A DNA stretch of 64,000 nt, from the NCBI RefSeq assembly GCF_020080835.1, contig NC_058167.1, positions 14,221,403-14,285,402 of the forward strand, in the 5' to 3' direction. Both the position numbers and the translations under genes were made by a program. The notes under the pieces are model-generated. The model worked only from the letters and a program-made list of their open reading frames with translations, did not search any database and was not told the origin of the DNA. The first letter of the stretch is position 1. The number at the start of each line of letters is the position of its first letter. The DNA comes from Cotesia glomerata. Lineage: Eukaryota > Arthropoda > Insecta > Hymenoptera > Braconidae. Shown in pieces: positions 15,301-29,294 of the stretch.

Positions 15301-16666
15301 TGAAAATTTATTTGAGCTTAAATTTTTCAAAATAAATGCCCCACCATTATTTTATTTTTTTTTTTATTTTATATATTATCCGAGCGATCGATAATGAAAA
15401 TAAATTCAAGGATATAAAGGAGATATAGTGTAGGATAGGTCACACATATATTTTTATTTAAGAAGAAATAAAAGTAAGTCGATAAAGTTTGTGCTTTGAA
15501 TTTCAAAATGAAATTCCAAAGTTTTCAACGAAACTCAATATTTATTAAATATCTTTGTTATTGTTTTCACGTAACACACAGCTTTTAATTCCTGTTCCTG
15601 AAAAATATAATCCCAAACAAAAATAAAAGCAATCCATTTATTTATAAAATAAATAGATGAAATGTCAGTCACTTGATACCTTTCTAAAAGCTTTTTTCTT
15701 CTTTGATATATTTAATATCGTAGCTTTAGCTTTGAAAAGTTATAATACACATCCTCAAAATGTATCGTGTTTCCTGAATTGTGTGCTACTGAAATTTTCG
15801 TTTACGTTCGTGCACACAACATCCGGAGGTTAAACCGTAGACATTCGCCAGTGACCTGACCAAGTTGTATATTAAATACATAGATATATATTTGTAGGTG
15901 TGTGGGTGTATATAAAATAATATATAGTGCTTATAACATGCGGATGTTAAATTTCAGTTTGAATTGCGTGATGGAGAGAATAAAGTTAGTGAAGAGAAGA
16001 GAGGCGAGAGGAGTCCCGTGAGTCCTGTCACTAGCAGACTGCGGGACCGAGAACGCTACACCATTCCACAGGGCTAAAACCGATCCCCGTTGACGTTTCT
16101 CTGCGTTTACTCTTCGCGGAGCCCTTTCAACCCTTCCTGGCTATGATATTCTGTTTATATTATTTGAATAACTTTATTGTTAATATAACAACGACGTGTT
16201 TTGATATTTCTTCAAGAATTATACGTGTTAATTTATTAATTAGCTTTGTAAAGAAGTTTAATTCAAATTTTTTGTGATGGAATTTTACTTTTGATGAAGT
16301 TTTTAAGTTAAATATTACTAATCTATTGAAAAAATAATTTTTTTTTGGTTTTTATTAAAAAATAACAAATTCGAAGTCTATAATTTTTAGTTTTATTTTA
16401 TTGAAGATAAAATTTGAATTTTTAAACATCAAATTTAATTTTAAAAAATTAAAAACAATGTTATTTTTTTTTATTTTGTATTTTCGACTGAAGAAAAAAT
16501 TTTCTTATTTAAAATATCTAAAAAAAAAATAAATTTTCAATTTTAACCCATTTTAAAATGTAATTAATATTTTTTTTTTAGTATGTAAAAATCATTTTAA
16601 TTAAATTTTTGTCGAATGATTTTTAAAAAAACAGTTTCTAAAATTAGCTTTTAATAATTTAACACA
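6331..16666. other. Long non-coding stretch with scattered short ORFs
   Basis: Open frames of 60-95 codons occur (for example near 7675-7857, 9192-9431, 10606-10812 and 14026-14313) but none has a recognisable domain, and those near 14026-14395 overlap one another in three frames, as expected of a locally GC-richer patch rather than of a gene. A GC-richer block at about 15990-16140 (GAGTCCCGTGAGTCCTGTCA onward) lacks a long frame and may be an untranslated exon or regulatory DNA. A degenerate repeat at 12890-13290 is listed separately. Confidence 0.45.
12890..13290. repeat. Degenerate tandem-like repeat with TTCAAAAATGGTT core
   Basis: The phrase TTCAAAAATGGTT (also GTTCAAAAATGGTTCACTGG and variants such as CTTAAAATGGTTAA) recurs about every 60-120 bases, each time near AAATAAAT or CAAATAAAGCT. 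The copies are diverged and no coding frame runs through them. It reads like an old, decayed tandem array or a simple transposon relic. Confidence 0.5.
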
Positions 16667-16938
16667 CACTGATAGAAGGATTTGTTTATAGTTAAAAATA
16701 TTTGTTAATATTTAACAAATCATTTATTAGAGACCACTTTTTAGTCCTTAACAAATATTTCTTAGTATTTAAAAAGATTTATTAATATTTAATAAATGAA
16801 TATCTGATTTATTAAATACAAACAAATCATTTTAAATACTAAGAAATATTTGTTTGATACTAAAAAATGGTCTCTAATAAATGATTTGTTAACTATTAAC
16901 AAATATTTTTTTAATATAAATAAATCCTTCTATCAGTG
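16667..16938. mobile_element. MITE, palindromic, ends CACTGATAGAAGGATTT (copy 1)
   Basis: A 272-base element that is close to a perfect palindrome. The left end reads CACTGATAGAAGGATTTGTT and the right end AAATCCTTCTATCAGTG. Internal phrases (AACAAATATTTCTTAGTATTT, TTATTAGAGACCAC) recur in inverted order. A second copy lies at 21068-21338. It has no coding capacity, so it is a non-autonomous DNA transposon; the flanks here (CA on both sides) are a poor match to the TA seen at copy 2. Confidence 0.85.
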
Positions 16939-19125
16939 CAATATCTCCAATAATTATCTTCAAATTCCCATTTATAAAAAGTTTCACGTCCCAAAACTAA
17001 ATTACCAAAAAAAGTTCCAGGCTTGATTTTTATAATGAAATAAAGCCGTAAAAACCACAAAAACAGGAAAGCACAGCAATACCAATTTGTAAATAAAAAA
17101 AAATTTAGGATTTGCATGTCTGTGGTCCACCAATAAAAATTCCCAGTAGCTTAGTCCTGTCAATTAAACTCTAAACTCTATTGACCTGGCATTATTTTCA
17201 TTTGTCTAGTGCAAAAATCAATAAAATGCTCAAAAAAAAAAAAAAAAAAAAAAAAAAAAGGAATCATGTACGCTCAAAGTCGGGTGTATTTACGGGGTAT
17301 TTACTGAAAGTCTGGATATCGAGTCCCGGCTGGCTTTATGGTCAGCGTTGAAAGATGAAAATTCCTCAAACGCTTTTATGCCATAAATTTGCGGCAGTAT
17401 TAACTAAACATACCATCAGACCTTCACATACAGAAAAGCAAACAGCAATTATAATTATAATTAAAGGATTTCGATAGATTTAAACTTAAAAGTGATCTTA
17501 AAAAAATTAAAAAGTAAACTCGATTTTATTAAAGTAAAAAATGGAAGTGAATTATGCTAATGTATTGACTTGAACTCTTAAACTTATAAATGACACAATT
17601 TTTATTAATTGAACCGTGAGACAACAAGCTACAAATAAATCCGACTTGCGAGTTTACGAATTCCGTTCTCGAGCATAAATTTTTAAGTGAGCACGCGCTG
17701 TAACATCGTATGCAAAATAAATATTTGCTCTCTTTATTACTGTTTAATGCGATCACGGAGTTTATCATTAATGTTATTGTTGTTATTGTTTATGATTCAA
17801 GTGTACAAGAGGATTTAAACGTCGTTACTAGAAGCTTTGGAATTGAGGAGTGTTCTCAGGAATCAAAGGATTATATCTCTATAGAAGTATAAGGGATAGG
17901 ACTAGAGACGCAATTTGCATGAGTACGCTAACCCAAGGGGAAATCTCAGAATGAAGGTGTTAATTGTTGAAGGTGTGCTTGCTCATGTCTTGTCTAATAC
18001 GATTGACGGCATGACTGGATATTGAGTGCGTTTACGGAGCCGGAGAATATACACTCGGGTCGTATAATACTGACTAGACTAATATCTCCTCACGTGTAGT
18101 TTTAGTCTACGTATGTATGCATGTATAGATCGATGTTGTTGTATGAATAAATTAGATAGACAGATACTACACTAGTTGGTATAAATTTTAGGATTAAGAT
18201 TCAACAAGGGTTTATTAATTAATCCCAAGGGTTACTACCTTCCCTAAATCTTGATTAATCTGTATTAGCTCAATATTCTGGGATTGATTTATTGAATATG
18301 CTGATTTTGGAATTTATAGACTTTGTCCATATTTAATCCTTGTTTGAATTATTCATAGTTAATGAAGAATTTATATTGTTTTGAATTGATAATTTTTATT
18401 ATTATTGTAAACAAGTAATTTATTATAAGAAAAAATTTAATTTAATTTAAAAATTTAAAAACATAACTTTTTTTTCAATTTTCCGAACTCAAAATTTATT
18501 ATTTGATAAAACACTTTTTTTAATATTTTAAAATTGGGAATTCTACAGAAAAAAGTTAGCAAATGTCACAAATTATTTTTTTTTATTTGAACTTTGAAAA
18601 AAAAAAACTTTTTTACAAATTTTTAGTTAAAAAAAACTTAAAAAATGTCAAAGAGTTTTACATTATTGATGCGCATGTGCATCATAAGTGATCTAAAAGG
18701 TCATCTAAAATGGAATATTAAAAAAAAATAATCCAACACTAATCTACACAGGGAACTAGAATAAAAGTTAAATTTGTGTGTATATATATATTTATTACTT
18801 AGAAGCACTTTTCAACTGAACTGTGCCACTAAAAGGTTACAGAATCTAAATTTAGATGGGATATAGGCCCTCCATTATATACTTCACCCATTGGGCACGA
18901 GCGATAAACAGGCTTTCGAAAACAAAGAAAATGTATATATAATAATAATAGCAATTGCTAAAACCGCAGAGAAATTCAAGACTTATTTTAGGTTAATGCA
19001 AGATTAAACGCTTAATAGCAGGCTCGAGCCCGAGATTAAGGACTATAAACTTAAGAAACTCGTTTTATTGTTTGGAAATGGTGCCATTGCGTTTTTCTTT
19101 GTTTCATTTCATTCCATTGAATCTT
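16939..19125. other. Non-coding stretch
   Basis: AT-rich sequence without a supported gene. It contains a poly-A run (listed separately) and a moderately GC-rich patch around 17900-18120 with no sustained reading frame. Confidence 0.45.
17232..17259. repeat. Poly-A run of 28
   Basis: An uninterrupted run of 28 A. There is no sign upstream of a processed gene copy or of a LINE/SINE body, so I call it a mononucleotide microsatellite. Confidence 0.85.
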
Positions 19126-19145
19126 ATATTTTTTAATTTCTTTTA

Positions 19146-19327
19146 CCTTGGAGGCTGCATGATGATGCAGATGAAAAATTCTTTTGGCTGGTCACCGCCA
19201 GGAGCAGCGGAATCGCCGTTATTTGAAATGTTTTTGATTTTGGAACGTCTTGTTTCAAAACACTGTAACTTTTAGCACGTCTGCGGAATATCGGAGAGTC
19301 GAGAAAAGTGTCATCGTAGTGAGGCAT
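19146..19327 (-). CDS. Possible first coding exon (phase-1 donor), gene unknown
   Basis: On the minus strand an ATG at 19327-19325 opens a frame beginning MPHYDDTFLDSPIFRRRAKS and continuing through a polar, basic, Ser-rich stretch to ...SSCSLQ. At about 19147-19146 the frame meets a good splice donor, CCAAG|GTAAAAG, which would leave the reading frame in phase 1 (CAA G|). If not spliced it stops four codons later. About 60 residues would be encoded. The composition (charged, Ser-rich, few hydrophobics) is unlike most chance frames in this AT-rich DNA. The exon at 29328-29295 on the same strand also ends in phase 1, so the two could be alternative first exons of one gene extending to the left. 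I do not recognise the protein. It could be a chance frame. Confidence 0.3.
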
Positions 19328-21067
19328 TGTTTTATTTTATGATTGTTTCGTATTATAACCACTTTTTGCACTCATTATTGTTAATTTTTGTTTATAAATT
19401 CTAAACAAAAAAGGAAATACCGATATTTTACTTCTGAAGAAGAGACAAGAGATGGAACGAGACACGAAGTATCAGGGTTCAATTCCCGACGTCGATCATT
19501 CAATTATTTTTTTGACAAATTCTAATTTTATACAAAAATAATGAAAATTTTTTTATAAAATCAACCTACTGAGTAAAAATAAATACATTGAAGAAGAAAA
19601 ATTATAATAAATGAACGAGGAAGTGTAATACGAGCAAATGACCGCATTGAATTTTTTTGATACGTCTGTGGTTGGATTAAATATCTAAAAACTTTTTCAA
19701 TCTTATTTTTAGAATTTTTTTCCAATTTTTTATCAATGATAAATAATTTATTGGCAATTGACGTTATTATTAAACTGTGTTAAAGTCTGAAAAGAGCGGT
19801 TTGGATATTACTTAGCGCGAATGACAGGGCTAAATATAAATATGTTGGAATTTATAATGATAATCCAAAAGTCTGTCTATTAGTCTCCGCGCGACTATTC
19901 GCAAGCGTCGTCGCGTTAAATTAAATAAAGTGAATCCCAGCATTAGTAAATAAAAATAAATTAATTGATCAAGTTATTTTTGGTCATCTGAATTTCCAAT
20001 TTTAGCCAAAAAAATTTACAAGCTTATTATAATTATTCAGACTTAAAAAAAAATTTTTTTTTTTAATTTTAGCGAATTTGCTGTCACGTCACACTTGCTG
20101 ATAACAAACTACTGGTGATAGCCAAAGTATAACATATTCTCTGAACCGATTTATATCCACGAGAATGAGCAACACAGTCTACACATATTTCACATGTGTA
20201 GTCCAATATTTATAGATATAGATATAAATTTGGATCTAGGTATGTAGACACGAATACTATCAAAAGTACTATATATATTTTATAAAATATAGTACAACAA
20301 AGTATATCGTCACGATGGATCGATGATCCAAGGCGATTTTTCAACCGTGAAAAATTCCAATAAACAAGCCCGGCCTGTCGACTATAGGTCGGCTAGTCTC
20401 CAATTTATTTAACGCTCGAGTTCCGAGTGTTTTAATATATTTTTTTTACGTCCTTTAACGCTTTTTATCTATTCATTTCATATCGCAATTTACTTTTTTT
20501 ACAGCCACTTCGACTTCTGTTTTTGCCTGTTAATTTTTAACTCAGTGAGAATTATTACCGATTTATATTTCGTTTAAATGGATATATAAAATAATATAAT
20601 TATATTAAACGTAACATAAACTTGCGACCTAGTTTCGTTTTATATTAATATTCGTCTTCCTGCAGAAATTTAAGTTTCACTAGTCTCTTTTAAACTCAAG
20701 CCCTCCCCTTCTTTTATATTTAGGAGCTTGCGGGTGGATTAGTTTATCCCTCGCTTCTTTAGCCCCTTTTCGTAAGTAATATACGAGAAATATCAACACA
20801 TAATTAAACACACGTTCAATTTTGGGGAAACATAAATAAATATTTCGCTATAAATATTTTTTAATTTTTTGTTTATGTTGAAAAAAATATCGATATTTAT
20901 TTTTATTCTTTAATTTTTAAAATCAAACATTCTTTTTTTACTAATTTATTTTTTAAAATATTTCAAAGTATTTAAAAAAATTAATTAATACCAAAAAAAC
21001 ATCAATTCAAAAAATATTTCGATTCAAAAATAATTTTTCTTAAATTCTGGCTAAATCAACGAAGATA
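19328..21067. other. Non-coding stretch
   Basis: AT-rich, no supported gene. A short perfect palindrome, GTACTATATA...TATAGTAC, sits at about 20268-20294. A tRNA B-box-like phrase GGTTCAATTCC near 19475 has no tRNA around it (see rejected items). Confidence 0.45.
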
Positions 21068-21338
21068 CACTGATAGAAGAATTTATTTGTATTAAAAAAT
21101 ATTTGTTAATAGTTAACAAATTATTTATTAGAGACCACTTTTTAGTATAAAACAAATATTTCTTAGTATTTAAAATGATTTTTTTGCATTTAATAAATCG
21201 AATATTCATTTATTAAATAATAATAAATCTTTTTAAATACCAAGAAATATTTGTTAAGGACTAAAAAGTGGTCTCTAATAAATAATTTGTTAAATATTAA
21301 CAAATATTTTTAATTATAAACAAATCCTTCTATCAGTG
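21068..21338. mobile_element. MITE, palindromic, ends CACTGATAGAAG (copy 2)
   Basis: A 271-base near-palindrome homologous to the element at 16667-16938. It has the same ends (CACTGATAGAAG ... CTTCTATCAGTG) and is flanked by TA on each side, which fits the TA target-site duplication of Tc1/mariner-type elements. Internally it keeps TTATTAGAGACCACTTTTTAG and its inverted partner. It encodes no protein and is probably mobilised by a transposase supplied elsewhere. Confidence 0.88.
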
Positions 21339-24300
21339 TATGAAAAAATGAAGAAACCTTTTTTGTAGAGCGTCAAATTTTTTACAAAGAGTTTATCTTT
21401 TAATTTTTCATATTCCCAATACTTCACCCAGAATCAAAGTTCAAAACTTTCACTTTTGTCGAACAAAATCCCAAAAACACAACAATAAAAAAATCCTCTT
21501 ATCAATGACAGAAAGCAGAAATAAGCTTCTACCGTTATTTATCACGTAAAAAAACATGCGTGGAGCATTCAACAGTGTGGACTCGTTCGCGCGACAACTA
21601 GCAATCACCATTAAAGATCCGCTAACCGATCAGGCCTTGATTGTCAATCATCACCGGGATTTCATCTCCGTATCACATAAATATTAAAATTAAATGAAAA
21701 TATTAGTGTCAATTATTAATTAACGACAACTATGTCACAGCTGATCACTTAATTGATTAATTAAAGTATTAACCAGTTAATTAGCACTCGAAAATTAGCA
21801 AACAATAGCACAAGAGCACTAATTCTTTCAACCAAGTATAAATGGTATAAAATAATTAATTATAAATGTTAGAAGCAACAAAATGAATCAACTAGCTTGG
21901 CCGCAAATCCGAGATGAACTGTCCGTAATAGTGGGCATCACCACGAGTATATACAACTAAACTAACAGAGTAGATCAGAAGACAGTAATATCTGTGACTT
22001 TGGCCGGGAAATAAGACTCGTCTATTTTAACGGTACGTACATACGCAAGAAAGAATAAAAGTATAAAAAAAGAAACTAAATAAATAAATGCGACACATAG
22101 GCGAATGAAAAAAATGCGATATAAAAGATCAAAATGAGTGTAGTGGTGTCTAGACTTTAGATTCTGTATAATACGGGATATGTGATACACGTGAAACATA
22201 TATGTATGGACAAATATATAACAGGAGCAAGCATCCCAGCTGGTACTGTATATGAACGAAAGAAGAATAGTATTACGGTCAAACTCCTGGCTCATTCTTT
22301 ATTTTGTAAGCAATATGTTGAGGTAGAATATACGTCGGATTTCTACTACGGAAAATGGCAAAGGAAAATTTATTTGTTGCTTGTGTGAGACGTGTGTCGA
22401 TGTTTGTGTGTCATGTGTGGGGAACACACACACACACATATGTCTGTATTTTTTGTCCTCTAAGGATTTTCTTTTCTCATATTATCGTCACATCTGTATC
22501 GTCGATCTTTCTATTAACGTTTCTTCGATTTATGTCTGTGTTACTGCACGACATGGACAGTAACGGTTAAATAAAATTACGGAGGTTCAGCATCCAGCTA
22601 TGAATCTTCATTGTTTCCAATGTAGTTTTTTAGTTTAAATCCGGAAGGGTGCTGATTTATTAAACTGATTATAAAATATATGGAAGTTTTTTATTTAGAT
22701 TTTAATTTTAGTAATAAAACTGTTGCTTGAAAACGATTTAAAAATCAATAATTGAAATTTATTATTTAATATGTGAGTATATGAAGGTAGAAATTACAAT
22801 TTTTAATACACTGCATATTTTTTTATATTTTTAAATGATAATTTTTGATAATTCCGCTCTTTTAACATGAAAACGCCTTTTTTAAGTACAGTTTTGCCTT
22901 TAGTCATTTACAACTACCGCCATTTCTTGGAATTTTCCAAAAATTTGGTCGATAAAGAAGATCAATGGTGAGAAATGATACTTTAAAGAGGATCTAGGGG
23001 CAACAATAGTAAAGATATGGGAAAAAGCATGCAAATTACAATTATATTTAAAGTAAAAAAATTTCGTGAAATTATGAAACTTTAAATAATGATTATAATT
23101 ATTCTAAAAAAGTTTCAGGAGTTATTTTCAAAAAATATCGATTTATATTTTCTATTTAGTCTAGTTTTTTGTCACTTTTCAAGCTTATAGTTTACCGAAA
23201 ACAGTTGTTTTTTTTTCTAAAATTACACAAAATTGTACAAGCTTGCATATTTTTATGATTTGTTTAATTGATAAATTACTAACAACTTTCCTTGGATCTC
23301 CATAAATTAGTTCGCTTGCAAGATATAATATGTGCTATTGCATTAATGAATGAGCTTCCATGATTTTTAACAGAAATCCAACAATACTTTTTTTACCGGA
23401 TTAAAATATTTAAATCAATAATATTGGTGTAATTGTTCGCGGTTCCGAACTAGGAGTATCCTTTGTAATTCGGTAACTGAGAAGGAGAATATCTTGAAAA
23501 CCCTTTCCGTCTGTCGATTCCCGCTTTGTCCCGACGCTAACTCACCCCGGATCCTTAACTCACCATCTCACAACTCGGAATTCCTGAGGGTTAAGCTGCT
23601 TAAGTCGATGAAAGGGATCTCTAGGTGCTTTGCATCCGGATATGCCGAGGGTATTGATGCAAATGAAGGCTAGATCTTGACCCGCAACGGTCCAAGAGCG
23701 CTAAGACGACAATAGACGTTTTTAATATCGAATCACGAGGGATTTTTACGATTATCTTTATCCATTATCGACTATCGTATCGGTTTTTAAGCTCTACTTA
23801 TCGATAAAATACTTTCTCTCAAAATTTTACAGTTAATAGAAGGGCGTAACTATTCCTATACCTTTACTTTTACCCAATCGGTCTTGTCAAATATTTGTTG
23901 AATTAATAATAAATTAGGTTACAAATAAAATTTTCCTATTGGTACAAAATTGAGGAAAATAAAGTAAGGTAAAAGATTGAGTTAAATGTCGAATCTATCG
24001 AGATGATGAAGGAGAATAATAATAAGAACGAGAAGAAAAACAAACAGTCGTTGGCATGAATGATTTAAACTCATCTTAAGTTTCCGAAATAAAACGTTGA
24101 GTTTAGTTAAGTGAACTTTCCGCGTGCGTAGCGTGTAGGTACTGTGTATATCCATAGAGGTGGATTTGAGCCTTAGGTATTACGTATTAAATGTATGTAT
24201 GTATATGTAGATCGACAGGGGTGGTTTATTTCTTGTGGTAACCAAAGTGTGTGTACCTGGGTGGAAAGCTGCATATTCATGAATCAAAGGCCGACGTAAC

Positions 24301-25638
24301 TGATGTGACGACTGAAACGTTAACGTCATTCTGCTATTGGGTGAGAGGATAAATTTGTGTTTCTGTATATAGTTGTAGACATCCAGATGCTTCTCCTTAT
24401 GCATATATACTCTCTTCTCTCATCTAGATTCTGGAGCACAGAGAAACTCAAGAGGAACAGATTCTGGATTGAGCTGACTCGGAGACAGAAAAAGACGGAT
24501 GTAAATGCCGGGAATAAGTACAAGTATAAAAAGAAAAATCAAGTTACTGCATTGGAAATATCTTTAATGCCATTCAATAGAATTCCAAAAATTTGGATAA
24601 CGTGTCGTGTAATTTGCATAGATATTACTGGTATAAAAACAGTGGAAAAGTTTATCTGATTTTTTTATTGAGTCATTTTATAGTTTAATTCGATCCTCTG
24701 AAGTTAGTTTTAGTGATATGGTAGTAAATTATTTTGTAGAAAGTATTTTCTTTGTGTTTAATAAGGTCTTTTATTGAACGATCGCAATTGTCGTTTCTTT
24801 TAAGCACACTGTAGCTCATAGAAATTGATCTAACGACCAGATTATTTTTTATTGGCTTCAAAATCGTATAAGCTATGAGCCTATAAAAATCATGATTAAA
24901 TTCGGCGCAGTTTACTTGTTGTAACGATTTTTGCGTTAAAACCGGGGACGTCTATCTGGCGCCATTGTTGTAAGCTGTTGTTTTCTCGCGTGGCGCGACG
25001 AGTATATGAAATAGGCGGTAAATTTTGAATTAAAATTTTATAGAGTTTAATTGTTGATTTTATTTTGTTTTGTTTTATTTAATAATATAAAATTAGGGCA
25101 ATGGAAAATATTATTACTAAATCAACAGTTTTATTGGTTTATCCAGAATTTTGAACGGCTAAATATTGATTCAAAAAATAAAATTACTTCTCAAACGATT
25201 AAAATTAGTTTCGATTCAAATTAACTTTATTTAATTTAAATATTTAGAAAGTAAATATAATTATAATTATCAAAAGATCCTGATTATATTGCACGGATAC
25301 AGCCGTCCCGGATTTAATTTATGTATTCAATTAATATGTACTTTACTGAAAGCAGTAACTATATTTACAAATAATAATAATAACAACAACAACAACAAAT
25401 ATTCAAACGTTATTCTAGATTAAATATAAATTAAATTCAGTTTATATAGATAAATATACATTTTAACGATTATTTGTTTTATTTTTGGGATTGCAAAAAA
25501 AATTACTTTCGCGTTTTTTAACGAGTTATAAAACGAGAAAATATAAATAAACAAAACGTTAATCCATATTTTAATTCCTCTTAAATTTAAAAAGCCGACG
25601 TATTTTCATTTATTTATAGTTTACTTTTTATTACTGTA

Positions 25639-25660
25639 TTTTTTTTTTTTTTTTTTTTTT
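25639..25660. repeat. Poly-T run of 22
   Basis: Uninterrupted T run; simple repeat. Confidence 0.85.
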
Positions 25661-27087
25661 CATTTTTATCTCATAACATGGAAAATTTTCTCGGAAAATG
25701 TTTTAACTAATGAAAATGAAAAATAAAAAATAAGTCCTCGTCTAGACAAGTAACACGACAGGCCAACACAGCACAACTATAAAAAACAAAAAATAATAAT
25801 GTCGAGAGTATATAGAATGAGACAAGAATATCGAGAATAAAGATTGGCTAAAAGATAAAAGCACGAAGAGATAAAACGGGATTTGGTAATATCTTGAACT
25901 TGCGATTTTCTTTTATGTTTCTTCCTTTGCTTCTTTTTCCTCATAGTTTTCTTTCGTTCTTATTATTTATTTATTCTTTTTTAAATTTCTTTCCTTTATC
26001 ATTCTCATTTTGTTTTTTTATTTTCTTTTAACCTTTTTTCATTTACTTTGGCCCCTTATTTCCCTCTCATTTCACTCAACTCCGTACGGTATAGCACAAT
26101 AGCTTTTTTTGTCTTCTTGTGCAAGCAAAGACACACGCGACCTTTAGACCCTACCCGCAGAGGAGAAAATAACCGAGATGAAGATAAAGAAAATAGACGA
26201 TTCAAAAATGAAAGTTACGGGGAAAAAAGCTTCAGTTGAGCATAGAATTATTTCAATGCGCTAGGACTGTGCCCGTAGTTGGGATTTTAATGAGTTCCTT
26301 TTTGAAGTAGACTTTTTTTTTCCTACTTTCATCGTTTATATTATACACACTTGCTCTACCACCACCACCAAATTATTGACCTTCCTAAAGAAAATACCTT
26401 CTAGTTTTTCAGTTATTTTTTCCAACTCGCCGCTCATTGAGCTTCACTTAATTACTTTTACAAGATGCAAGATGAGAATCTAAGAAAAATTTCAATACAA
26501 TTGTTTTTTATAATTTAATTAAAAATAAAAAAAAATTTCGATTATTACTTTATTATTTTTTTTTTAATTTAACTAATATTTTATTTTTAAATTTACAAAT
26601 TTTGATAGTCGATAAAATATTAATTTTTTTTTTTACTTTGTAAACAATTTTATCTTTTTACGACTTTATTATCATTATTATTGTAATTATTAATTATTAT
26701 TTTTTAGAATAAATATATTTAAGCTTCTAGACTTACATAAAAACGTATAAATAACTTTTTACGCTCAATATTTTTATCTACCCGTTTTCTATCTAAGAAT
26801 TTAAAAATTTATTACTCTAGTCTAGTTGAGTTAATATATAAATTAAGCCGATACACGATCCGACCAACTGTTGACACAATGATTGAAGCCGCCAACGAAT
26901 CAACTGGAATTAACTATAATTACGCACTAGAATAACAATGTTGTCGTGCGGTACCAGTTAACACGACAACTGAAATTCAAGGGTTTACTTTTCTCTGAAT
27001 AACGTTTGTATTTAAAAGACAAACATTGTTCCTGTTAAAGCCGGTCCATTAATTACAATAAAATATTAAATCCAATTAAATAGTACG

Positions 27088-27330
27088 CTAAGAAAAAAAA
27101 GTACTACTCTTGAGAAAATTTTCTTGTCACAAGAATATATTTTCTTGTTTTAAGAATTGATCGAATTAATTGAATTATTTTTTGTTTAATTAAAGTGAAC
27201 CTTGTTTGTTAATCTATCAAAATTAATGCCAATATTTTATTATCATGATAGATATTGATATTCTTTTGTCAAAAAACCAAAATTTATTTTAAACAATTCT
27301 TGAGCCAAGAATTTTTTTTTCTCAGTGCAA
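27088..27330. mobile_element. Probable MITE with AAGAAAAAAAA / TTTTTTTTCTCAG ends
   Basis: The left end reads CTAAGAAAAAAAAGTACTAC followed by TCTTGAGAAAATTTTCTTG; the right end reads CAATTCTTGAGCCAAGAATT followed by TTTTTTCTCAGTGC. The two ends are imperfect inverted copies of each other with repeated CAAGAA/TTCTTG motifs. No coding frame. Boundaries are approximate and I see no second copy in the window, so the call is tentative. Confidence 0.4.
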
Positions 27331-29294
27331 TTAATAAAAAAAAAACAACAAAATAATAACTTAACTTACAATTCGGAAAAAAAATTAGAAGAATAAAATA
27401 AAAATATTATTATTCATAATTTAGCAGTTAAATTCTAGAATTTGATACTTCGGGAAACTTTTCTATACAATATCCCCGACAATTGTTGTATTATAAATTG
27501 TAAACGAATCCCAGAGAACGCATAGCTCTGGTAGAATATAAAGCAACTAGAGAAGAACTGCTGACGAGTATATATTAAATAAAATACAAAGTATAATATA
27601 AAATAAAATATGAGAAAGAGTGGAACGGCGAGGTGAGAGCTGGACGACAATGAGTAAAATTTCTTTGTCGAAAGTCGCCGCGTAAAAGTTTAAATACAAA
27701 ATCATTTATGGACACACGACAGTAAGTCTGTCTATTTGTGAAAGAAAATCCTCAACAACTTCACTCCTACACAGAGCTATAGAGAACCAACCAGCTGTAC
27801 TAAATAATAAAAGTCAGTGGCGCGTGCTATACTTTAGGTTTATTAAATTGCCAAGAGTATTATTGCCTCGGTAGGCACCCAGGCATTTTGTAGCTGAACA
27901 AACAACTCGAAATAAAACCCCTAAAAAAATAAAGCAATAATAACAATCATATATTTATCCCACTCCCCATAAACTACATACCCCTCACTTACTCGCTATA
28001 AACTAGAGACTACACCGTTCAGGGTATGCCAGTACTCTTAATGTTCTTTAAGCTCCATATCATCTTTTCTTGCAGTTTTTTCTCTTTTTAATTTAACTCG
28101 ATATTTACGAGCTAAGGGTGAATTTTATGTTATATCTTGTAGTTACAAATATACGTTATTTCAATTAGGAGAATTAATTTAACGCACGATGGAGCAATAT
28201 ATGTACAGTCCGATGGACCCTAATCATTTGATTAAGAGAATCTCATTTTATTTTCTCATGCTTTTGATCTGGTTATTATTATTATTGTCATTTTATTTAT
28301 TTTTAATCTGAAATTTTTGTCTTAAATAAATAAATTAAATATTAAAAAAAAAAATGTTTTTTAATTTAATGTTTATCGTTTAAATATTTGGACTTAATAT
28401 TTTTAATAAAATTTAATTAATATTTTTAATAAAATATAATATATAATATTTTTAATAAAATTTTTATGGAACAAAAATTTAAAGCTAAGAATTAAATTTC
28501 TTATTTTGACACAATTTTATTTTTGTAATTGTATTGTTATGTAATTTACTTTAAAATTACAATATGAATAAACTTTTAAGCCATTGCTAATTTTACTACG
28601 TAACTCTATTAAATAAGATGTATTACAGCTAAATTTTCTCTAAATTGCGACACAAGAAAGTGCAATAATTAATTTTTAAAGAAATCAACTAATTACATAA
28701 ATAAAAAAATATTAATTTTTAAACAATTATTACTTGATATATATTTAAAACACAAATTTTTTTTAATAAGATTAAAATAAATTTTTTTTCTGCTAAAAAT
28801 TTAAATAAAAGAAAAAAGTTCTCATTTAAATTAAATAGATCAACTACCTCTTTTTCATTCAAGTACTTAACGTAATTACGAGTACTTTTTATAGTACACA
28901 TAAAAAAAATTTCTATCTATATATATATCTGTCTGAATTTATATATACATTTGATAGCTATAGATATATGGAGCAGGAATGTTCCCAGGCAAGCACGCGC
29001 AGAGCATAAACTCTCATATGCTTTTGACATTTCGCGCCCGCGGATCATCACTCATTTATTATCATGACTATCTCACCAATCATTATCATGATCTGGAAAT
29101 TTTTTTATCACTCATAAAAAAAGGCGATAAGACACTTGACTTGTCAATAAAAATTCCCGCGTGCAATTATTTTTTAAAAAAAATTATTAATAAGAGCAAT
29201 AAAATATAAAAATTAAATTTCAAATCTAAAAAATGAAAAAAAATGAGTTAATTCAAAAAACGAATGTAAACAGATAAAAAAAAAAGGTAAATAC

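Larger units (their letters stand above)
21339..29294. other. Non-coding stretch, perhaps a long intron
   Basis: No gene supported. GC-richer islands occur at about 21560-21670, 23440-23720 and 24900-25010 but carry no long frame. A T-run of 22 lies at 25639-25660 and a short CA run near 22425-22438. If the phase-1 exon at 29328-29295 is real, this whole stretch would be first-intron sequence of that minus-strand gene; that is an inference only. Confidence 0.4.

Noticed and set aside
19440..19500. GGTTCAATTCCCG, a tRNA B-box-like phrase
   Set aside because: The T-stem does not pair properly, and no A box, anticodon arm or acceptor stem could be built around it.
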